NCBI RefSeq assembly: GCF_051414115.1
Contig: NZ_JBLKNZ010000001.1
Location: forward strand, 930,001 to 994,000
From: Halovenus marina
GTDB taxonomy: Archaea; Halobacteriota; Halobacteria; Halobacteriales; Haloarculaceae
Length of the DNA stretch: 64,000 bases
Direction: 5' to 3'
In this document: positions 58,512 through 64,000 of the stretch, piece by piece
Numbering within the stretch: the stretch's first letter is position 1
Layout of the letters: every line of letters begins with the position of its first letter
The notes under the pieces: generated by a model
What the model was told of the DNA's origin: nothing
Seen by the model: the letters and a program-made list of their open reading frames with translations, nothing else
The model's database searches: none
Translations under genes and position numbers: made by a program

Positions 58512-58631
58512 ATGCGCTCACGAACCAAACTCGCGGCCGGTATCGTCCTGATCGCAGTGACAGCCTACGCGTTCTTCCGGCGGCAAGCACCTCCGGAGTC
58601 GCGTCTGGACGACGAGTCCCCCGACGTGTGA
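58512..58631 (+). CDS. 39-residue membrane-anchored peptide
   Basis: The small frame MRSRTKLAAGIVLIAVTAYA continues FFRRQAPPESRLDDESPDV: a positively charged start, a single membrane helix, and an acidic tail. The stop codon's last base coincides with the start of a half repeat element, as in the small membrane gene at 48280. Function unknown. Coding status rests on the plausible topology only. Confidence 0.55.
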   Translation: MRSRTKLAAGIVLIAVTAYAFFRRQAPPESRLDDESPDV

Positions 58632-58641
58632 TACTGTCGGC
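58631..58641. repeat. Half copy of the palindromic repeat
   Basis: Only the outer end atactgtcggc is preserved here. The reverse-complement end is missing downstream. It begins at the last base of the 39-residue gene's stop codon. Confidence 0.6.
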
Positions 58642-58744
58642 CAACTGTGAGGGATAGCACTTCCTTCGAGAGACGTGCCTTTCAGCCTGTGTCGATCGAA
58701 GACCAAAACAGCGAGCGGCGATTACCCGGGATCGAAGACCAGCC

Positions 58745-60079
58745 ATGCCCCCGCTCGAACGCCGACGGTTCCTCCAGTTGAGCGCAGCGGCGACAGCCAC
58801 GGCACTCGCTGGCTGTCTCGGAACGGACGAGAAGCGGTCCTACACCGACTGGATCCCGACAGCAGACGACGGGTTGCTCACGGCATACGCCGATTTCGCT
58901 ATCTCGACGGAGTCGGAGGAGGCGAGCCAGCTGCTTCCCTTGATGTTCCCCTCGACGGGACAGAGCGACGACGCGGAGTTCGTTCCGACTGTCTCCGGGC
59001 TGGACGAGACCGACGACCTCTGTCTCACGGTTCCACTGGAGGTCGGTGGGCGGGTCATGGGTGGGGCCGTGTTGAGCATCGCGGCCTCGGGACTGGGGTA
59101 TCTCGTCGATCCCGAGCGGCCGACACAGGGTACGGACGAACTCTTCGTGGCGAACGACGTCGTCGTCGGAACGGGTGATATCGACACACAGCGCGCCGAC
59201 GAACGGCTCAAATCCGGTACCGAAGACGCGTTCGGTCAGATGTCCTTCGAGGTCGTCGACGAGCACCGCGATTTCACAATCTACCAGCCAACGACGGGAG
59301 ATACCGATGCGATCATCGCGGTGAGCGAGGATGCAGTTCTCGTCGGCCGAACTCGCGATGCACTTCGGACAGTGATCGACACAGAGCGCGGTGACCACGG
59401 GCGTGCCACCGACAATCTGGCCGTATTCGAGTGGCTGGTGGAGACGGCCGGGGCGGGTCACTTCGTGGTCGGATGGACGGGCCCGGCGAATCTCGCGGAC
59501 TTCTACTTCGGGGACGTGGGGAACCGGCCCGGGGCCGAACTCGTCACACAGCAGGACGACTGCTGTTCGTCTGTGACCTTCGCTGTCGACGACGACGAGA
59601 TGACGGCCGACTTCGCGTTGCGGGATTCCGACCTCGACGGGGAAAAACGGGACCGGCTGGACGCGCGGCTCGGGACGGAAAGCGACGACCGTGAGATCGA
59701 GTTCGACAGCCAGCGTGTGTCTGTTTCGGGAACCTACAGCACGGACGTGCTCGACATCGAGTTCTCCGAAAGCGGTGACGGGTCTGACGACGACCAGTTC
59801 GGTGAGACGCCGCCGGAAGTCGAGAATGCAGTCCCCGACGGCGCGTTCGAGTTCTCCTACAACGAGGAGCAACGACGCGTCCGCGTCGATCTCGTCAAGG
59901 AGTTCGAGGCCGAGCGAGTCGCGGTGCAATCTGTCGAGGCTGGCGGCGAAATCTCCACCGCAGACGTGGGCGCAATAAATTCACTGTACGTGAGAGTCGA
60001 TCCCGAGGGCGATGAAGTCGTCGTGACCGTCACGGTCGACGGGGAAACTGGCCCAGTCGCACGAACGGAGATACCGTAA
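58745..60079 (+). CDS. Tat-exported lipoprotein
   Basis: The 444-residue product starts MPPLERRRFLQLSAAATATA, a Tat leader, followed by the lipobox LAGC at Cys23. It is therefore folded inside, exported, and anchored by lipid on the outer face. The remaining sequence is a large beta/alpha region (YTDWIPTADDGLLTAYADFA, DDCCSSVTFAVDDDEMTADF) with no recognised enzyme motif. Its neighbours do not suggest a substrate. Confidence 0.88.
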   Translation: MPPLERRRFLQLSAAATATALAGCLGTDEKRSYTDWIPTADDGLLTAYADFAISTESEEASQLLPLMFPSTGQSDDAEFVPTVSGLDETDDLCLTVPLEVGGRVMGGAVLSIAASGLGYLVDPERPTQGTDELFVANDVVVGTGDIDTQRADERLKSGTEDAFGQMSFEVVDEHRDFTIYQPTTGDTDAIIAVSEDAVLVGRTRDALRTVIDTERGDHGRATDNLAVFEWLVETAGAGHFVVGWTGPANLADFYFGDVGNRPGAELVTQQDDCCSSVTFAVDDDEMTADFALRDSDLDGEKRDRLDARLGTESDDREIEFDSQRVSVSGTYSTDVLDIEFSESGDGSDDDQFGETPPEVENAVPDGAFEFSYNEEQRRVRVDLVKEFEAERVAVQSVEAGGEISTADVGAINSLYVRVDPEGDEVVVTVTVDGETGPVARTEIP

Positions 60080-60141
60080 CACGACACCGGATATATGAGG
60101 GGATTAAAACGGGGGCGGGCGCCCCCTGCACGGAGAGGCAA

Positions 60142-60155
60142 GGGTTTATAATAGG
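60142..60155 (+). promoter_or_regulatory. Putative TATA box of the winged-helix regulator
   Basis: The element gggtttataatagg ends 31 nt before the ATG at 60186, implying a leader of a few nucleotides or none. Confidence 0.55.
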
Positions 60156-60185
60156 CAGTCGCTTTCGTCCTTCTAGAAACAACGT

Positions 60186-60707
60186 ATGTCTGCAGACGAT
60201 CCATCTAACGACGAGCCAGCGCCTCTCGACTCCGAGGACTCGACAGGCGACGTCCGGGATCGGCTGGAACAGGAGGCAGACAGGGCCATCGAACAGTTCG
60301 ACGAGAGCATCGTCGACTTGCTGTCCTGGATCCTCGATACGGAGACGCGAGCTCGAATTTATATCGCACTGCGACAGCACCCGGACAGCACGAGCGAGGA
60401 GGTCGCAGACGAGACGGGGTTGTATCCGAGTACCGTCAGAGAAGCGCTCGCACAGCTTCACGCGGAAGGGACGGTCACGCGCCGCAAGCGCGAGAGCGAC
60501 GGCGCGGGGAACAACCCCTACGAGTACAGCGCGATCTCGCCAAGCGATCTGGTGTCGGATGCCGTCGACGATGTCCAGAGTCAACTCAACGCCGTGTTCA
60601 ATCTGGACTGTCAGCTCGGCAGTGCCAGTGAACCAGACACCGAATCTGTGACAATCACCGTCACCGAAGAGAGCGAGAGCGGAGCCACGGACGAGTCGGG
60701 GAGCTAA
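60186..60707 (+). CDS. Winged helix-turn-helix transcription regulator
   Basis: The 173-residue protein has an acidic N-terminus and then a winged-helix domain at about residues 45-120 (DTETRARIYIALRQHPDSTS, EVADETGLYPSTVREALAQL, HAEGTVTRRKRE). The C-terminus is acidic and Ser-rich. It resembles ArsR/TrmB-like haloarchaeal regulators. Its target is unknown, but autoregulation at the promoter around 60150 is plausible. Confidence 0.88.
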   Translation: MSADDPSNDEPAPLDSEDSTGDVRDRLEQEADRAIEQFDESIVDLLSWILDTETRARIYIALRQHPDSTSEEVADETGLYPSTVREALAQLHAEGTVTRRKRESDGAGNNPYEYSAISPSDLVSDAVDDVQSQLNAVFNLDCQLGSASEPDTESVTITVTEESESGATDESGS

Positions 60708-60798
60708 CGGCGCTGTCACTCTCTCTGACGTTCTGAAATCAGAACACGTCTCTGGCCAAGTCGAAGCCACTAAACATGAATACATCCAGATGTGGAGT

Positions 60799-61290
60799 AT
60801 GCAGGTAGCGCTCGGGGGCACGTTCGATCCCATTCACGATGGGCATCGCAAATTGTTCGAGCGTGCATTCGAACTGGGGGATGTGACCGTCGGTCTCACG
60901 AGCGACGAACTCGCGCCGAAAACCCGACAGGAGGACCGTGCGATCCGTTCCTACGCGACCCGCCGCGAGGAACTTGCCGCAGAACTTGCCGAGTACGCCG
61001 CGGCCGCCGGTCGGGAGTACACGATCCGAAAACTGACCGAGCCGACAGGGATCGCGACCGAACCGCAGTTCGACGCACTCGTCGTCTCCCCGGAGACCGA
61101 AACTGGCGGCAAACGCATCAACGAGATCCGTCGGGAAGCTGGACGAGACTCCCTCGAGATCGAGGTCGTCGACCACGTCCTCGCCGCGGACGGCGAGAAG
61201 ATCTCCTCGACGCGGATTGTCCGCGGCGAGATAGACGAACACGGACAGTTGACGCCTGACCGCGACGGACGACAACCTCGACGCGAGTAG
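60799..61290 (+). CDS. coaD: Phosphopantetheine adenylyltransferase CoaD (archaeal)
   Basis: The 163-residue enzyme adds AMP to phosphopantetheine to give dephospho-CoA. It is a nucleotidyltransferase with MQVALGGTFDPIHDGHRKLF, whose HDGH is the HxGH motif, and a C-terminal ISSTRIVRGEID, corresponding to the ISSTxxR motif. The archaeal type lacks homology to bacterial CoaD beyond the fold. PanB and CoaBC are in the same window. Confidence 0.95.
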   Translation: MQVALGGTFDPIHDGHRKLFERAFELGDVTVGLTSDELAPKTRQEDRAIRSYATRREELAAELAEYAAAAGREYTIRKLTEPTGIATEPQFDALVVSPETETGGKRINEIRREAGRDSLEIEVVDHVLAADGEKISSTRIVRGEIDEHGQLTPDRDGRQPRRE

Positions 61291-61304
61291 GTGTCAGGAC
61301 CGAG

Positions 61305-61613
61305 TTACCAGTCGGGCGGTTGCAGCCCAGCAGCCTCTAGCTGATCCTTCCACCGTTGCTGTACGGAGAGCCGTGAGACGCCGACAGCATCTGCCACGGC
61401 ACCCTGTGAGCGCTGCTCACCCGCGACTAGCGCACCGACGTACAGCGAGGCAGCGAGCGCGGCCTGTTTCGACCGCTCTGAGGCCGGAACCGTCGAGAGA
61501 AACACGTCCTGTGCGCGCGTCCGCGCCGTCGCTCCGAGACCGAGACGGTCGGCTGCTGCATCCAGGTCAGCGAGCCACTGTTGGTTGTTTCGCTCGTCGC
61601 TGGCGCGATACAC
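61305..61613 (-). CDS. TFB-like (transcription factor IIB cyclin-fold) small protein
   Basis: The 102-residue protein is taken from the GTG at 61613 (VYRASDERNNQQWLADLDAA). It resembles one cyclin-like repeat of TFB (SKQAALAASLYVGALVAGEQ, QGAVADAVGVSRLSVQQRWK) and lacks a zinc ribbon. The GTG is supported by a palindromic TATA-like GCTTAAGC centred 27 nt upstream. Longer frames upstream overlap the divergent gene. It may bind DNA or tune basal transcription, and could autoregulate the shared promoter region. Confidence 0.8.
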   Translation of the reverse strand: MYRASDERNNQQWLADLDAAADRLGLGATARTRAQDVFLSTVPASERSKQAALAASLYVGALVAGEQRSQGAVADAVGVSRLSVQQRWKDQLEAAGLQPPDW

Positions 61614-61635
61614 ACCAACCTGTAGACACGACGGG

Positions 61636-61645
61636 CGCTTAAGCG
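61636..61645 (-). promoter_or_regulatory. Putative TATA box of the TFB-like gene
   Basis: The palindromic element gcttaagc (within cgcttaagcg) is centred about 27 nt before the GTG start. A similar cttaag sits before the gene at 63876. Confidence 0.5.
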
Positions 61646-61746
61646 CTTGGCCCGCGCGTTCACGTTGGAGACGCCATTCGACCAACAGATCGGCGAAGTC
61701 TTTACTGTCACCGGGTGCGAACTCGGAGCAAACGGGGATATGGGGG

Positions 61747-63813
61747 ATGCCAGACGCAATTGATTTCACGAACGGAGACGCGAACCACGATATTCTCTCG
61801 AAGACGGGTTCGAGCGGGTTGCTCAATCGCCAGTATCTCGCGGACCGACCGCTCGAAACGTATCTCCGTGACGGGGAGGAGCCGAGATATCTCTTGTGGA
61901 ACAAGCAGTCCGGACTCAGTCTCACCGATGCTGCGGGCACGCGAGCCATCGAACCCGGAGACGGATATCGCGCGCTGGCACTCTGTACGGATGTCCGCTT
62001 GCTGGTAGTCGCGGGGGCACCCGACGGCGACGAACACGAATCACTCCCGTACGTCGACGCCGTCGAGGCGCGCGCGGAGGACGCCGGATTCCGAACGCAG
62101 TCACTGGTCGTCGAGATGCTCGACGGGGGCCGGTGGGAGTTCCCCTTCAAGGGGGATGTCTCCACAGTGGTCGAGTACGCCGATAGAGCGATCCAGACCT
62201 GGGCGAACGTGACTCGCCTGCTCACCGATGCCGAGACGAACATCGAGGCTGCGACGAGTCACCTCGACGTGGGCGAGCACGGAACCGCTGCAGCGACACT
62301 TGCTGGTACAGGAGATATCATCGAGCACGCTGTGGACCGCGCCGAGGCGCTCGGTGAACGCGCGGGCGCAGAGATCGGAGACAGGGCAGAGGAACTGCGC
62401 CCGGAGATCGAGCGCCTGGAGCGGGTGATACAGGCCCGGCGCGCCAGATCCCAACACGCGAACGCGCGACACCACTGGCGCGACAGCGAATACGAGCAGG
62501 CGGCGACGGCTTACGAGACGGCCGTGACAGCCTACGAGGAGGCGATCGATACCATCCGGGGGGCGACAGTGCGCGACGCGACGGGTTCTGATGCGGGCAG
62601 TGACCTGGATGCGGACGGAGAGTCCCTCGCACGTGGACTCAGACGGGCGCTGTCCGAACGTGAGCTTTTGCGGGTGTGGCCCCGAGTCGACGCCAATACG
62701 GCACGGCGGCGGGCCGACCAGACCGACGACCCCGAAACTGCCGCACAGCTCTGGACGGAAGCGCTCGACGGATACCGGGACATGCTCGGCCTCGACTGGG
62801 GACAGGACACCCGGTCGTTCGTCGTCGACAGAGCGCGGATCCGAGAGCAGACGACCGCCGTCGCGGACGACGCCATCGAGGACCACGCTCGGGCGGGGCA
62901 GTCCTGGCTCGATTCCGGCGACGACCTGGCCGCGGCGGGACGACCGGAGCAGGCGACGCGGGTGTACGAGCGCGCTCGCGAGCAGTATCGTCGTGCGCAC
63001 GAACTCGCGAGCGAGGTACGCCCCGACCGCGTCGACGAACTCGAACGCGCACTCGAAACGGTCGACCAGCGATTGACTGACACTGCCGGGATGGAACCAG
63101 CGTCGGAACGAGTCACAGAGCAGGGGTCAGAGGCGGACGCGTCGAAGGCGGAGTCGAGTGAGTCAGATCTGAACGCAAGCGACGCAGCGCCGGGACCAGA
63201 CCCGGACGACGCGGAGCGGTCAGTTCTGGACCGGATTCGAGACCGCCCGGAGAAAGAGACTACCGCAGACGGGACATACCAGACGGACACGACGGCGACA
63301 GTGGAGGCGGGCGGGGCGACTGCAGCGAGTTCCGGTCGCTCGCCGTCTCCCGACGAGACGAGTGCCAGTACCCAACTGGGGAACGCTGCCGAGGGCGCTG
63401 AGGGCACGCAACCGACGGATCTGTCACTCTCGACGCTCCGTGCGCTCGACGAAGACGAGTTCGTCGAGTTCGTCGCGAGAGTCTGGGAGGCCCGCGGGTG
63501 GCTGACGACGGTGTTTACGACGGCGGCGGCCGTGTACGATATCGTCGCCACGCGCGAGAATCCCGACGAGAAACTTCTGATCTGGGCTATTCCCGGCGAT
63601 GAGGCGGTCGGTTCGACGCGGATCGACCGCTGTGCGACGGCGCGCGAAAGCAGCAACGGTGCCGACGAAGCGGCGCTCGTCACGACGGGGTCTCTCACTG
63701 ATGCCGCCCGCACGAGAGCGAGCGAACTCGACGTGACTGTCCTCGACGGGGATGAATTCGTGGAGTTGCTCGAATTCGAGGGCGTACGTACTGAGGAAAT
63801 TCTCGAACGGTGA
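61747..63813 (+). CDS. Multidomain protein with degenerate Mrr-like endonuclease C-terminus
   Basis: The 688-residue protein has an N-terminal beta-rich domain (LLNRQYLADRPLETYLRDGE, then ALALCTDVRLLVVAGAPDG). Long helices (residues of about 150-450, TPR-like Ala-rich), an acidic linker and a C-terminal domain of about 120 residues follow. The last domain (DEDEFVEFVARVWEARGWLT, VYDIVATRENPDEKLLIWAI) resembles the Mrr/RecB-like restriction endonuclease fold and keeps Asp in YDIVA, but the usual QxK is replaced by hydrophobic residues. Nuclease activity is therefore doubtful. No methylase is nearby. Confidence 0.75.
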   Translation: MPDAIDFTNGDANHDILSKTGSSGLLNRQYLADRPLETYLRDGEEPRYLLWNKQSGLSLTDAAGTRAIEPGDGYRALALCTDVRLLVVAGAPDGDEHESLPYVDAVEARAEDAGFRTQSLVVEMLDGGRWEFPFKGDVSTVVEYADRAIQTWANVTRLLTDAETNIEAATSHLDVGEHGTAAATLAGTGDIIEHAVDRAEALGERAGAEIGDRAEELRPEIERLERVIQARRARSQHANARHHWRDSEYEQAATAYETAVTAYEEAIDTIRGATVRDATGSDAGSDLDADGESLARGLRRALSERELLRVWPRVDANTARRRADQTDDPETAAQLWTEALDGYRDMLGLDWGQDTRSFVVDRARIREQTTAVADDAIEDHARAGQSWLDSGDDLAAAGRPEQATRVYERAREQYRRAHELASEVRPDRVDELERALETVDQRLTDTAGMEPASERVTEQGSEADASKAESSESDLNASDAAPGPDPDDAERSVLDRIRDRPEKETTADGTYQTDTTATVEAGGATAASSGRSPSPDETSASTQLGNAAEGAEGTQPTDLSLSTLRALDEDEFVEFVARVWEARGWLTTVFTTAAAVYDIVATRENPDEKLLIWAIPGDEAVGSTRIDRCATARESSNGADEAALVTTGSLTDAARTRASELDVTVLDGDEFVELLEFEGVRTEEILER

Positions 63814-63843
63814 CCACAGGGGGGGACGGACCTGAAAGCCGCA

Positions 63844-63851
63844 CGCTTAAG
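63844..63851 (+). promoter_or_regulatory. Putative TATA box of the DUF7090-like gene
   Basis: The element cgcttaag lies 25-32 nt before the ATG at 63876. Confidence 0.5.
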
Positions 63852-63875
63852 CGACATGGGCCGCTCATCACCCAC

Positions 63876-64000
63876 ATGGAGTATACGCTCGCTATCGAAA
63901 ATGCGCCGGAGACCGTTTCCGGTGGGACTGGACTCTTGCTCGTCCATCCGAGCACCGTCGAGACTGACCGCATCGACACCCAGTTTCTGAAGACCGACAC
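63876..64000 (+). CDS. DUF7090-like RecA/KaiC-type protein (N-terminal part)
   Basis: Only 41 codons are inside the window (MEYTLAIENAPETVSGGTGL, then LLVHPSTVETDRIDTQF). It matches my memory of DUF7090, a KaiC-like haloarchaeal family without a full Walker A. The rest lies beyond the right edge. A TATA-like element supports this ATG. Confidence 0.75.
   Translation, partial: MEYTLAIENAPETVSGGTGLLLVHPSTVETDRIDTQFLKTD

Overview
The window is GC-rich chromosomal DNA from a halophilic archaeon of the class Halobacteria. The evidence is the very acidic proteome, archaeal information-processing genes (RadA, an RPA-type single-strand binding protein with its partner, archaeal GltX, a TFB-like protein, Elp3), AglB, archaeal CoaBC and CoaD, archaeal pilins, Tat-type leaders, and many TATA boxes about 25-30 nt upstream of start codons, as expected for leaderless mRNAs. 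The genus cannot be named from sequence reading alone. No rRNA, CRISPR array, intact transposase or prophage was seen.

Layout. 1-7.5 kb: the end of a PAS-containing chemotaxis transducer, aglB, a membrane protein, an intron-containing tRNA-Trp whose intron is a box C/D guide RNA, and small haloarchaeal families. 7.5-12.4 kb: succinate dehydrogenase, with sdhCDB split from sdhA by an oppositely transcribed coiled-coil membrane protein gene. 12.4-24.8 kb: a DUF433/DUF5615 pair with a frameshifted toxin, a geranylgeranyl-reductase-like flavoprotein, Elp3, a HalX regulator coupled to a RecA-like ATPase, an MBL hydrolase, SOD, photolyase, PanB and GltX. 24.8-29.7 kb: four overlapping genes of unknown function encoding pseudopilin-like membrane proteins, ending in a 1060-residue protein. 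29.7-35.8 kb: DUF5791, an epimerase-like protein, a DHH phosphoesterase, a CPBP protein, RadA and CoaBC.

35.9-45.1 kb: two pilins, a membrane-anchored protein coupled to a large polytopic membrane protein, a purine phosphoribosyltransferase-like protein, a methyltransferase, a CopA-type ATPase, and tRNA-His followed by layered partial att-like repeats. 45.2-48.5 kb: small conserved proteins and the RPA pair. 48.5-53.4 kb: a family of about 76-79 bp palindromic repeats (three full copies; a half copy lies at 58.6 kb) around cspA, a GH20 hexosaminidase and a GH18 chitinase. 53.4-64 kb: MscS-YhbY, DinB, a LURP-one protein, a secreted protein with two EF-hand-like repeats, a Tat lipoprotein, a winged-helix regulator, CoaD, a TFB-like protein, a protein with a degenerate Mrr-like C-terminus, and the start of a DUF7090 gene.

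How the genes work together. PanB, CoaBC and CoaD are three scattered steps of CoA synthesis. The Tat-exported chitinase and the signal-less GH20 enzyme suggest extracellular chitin cleavage followed by intracellular hydrolysis of the oligomers. AglB, the pilins, the 24.8-29.7 kb cluster and the Tat lipoprotein are all cell-surface functions. DUF and family names are given from memory of haloarchaeal annotations and were not searched.
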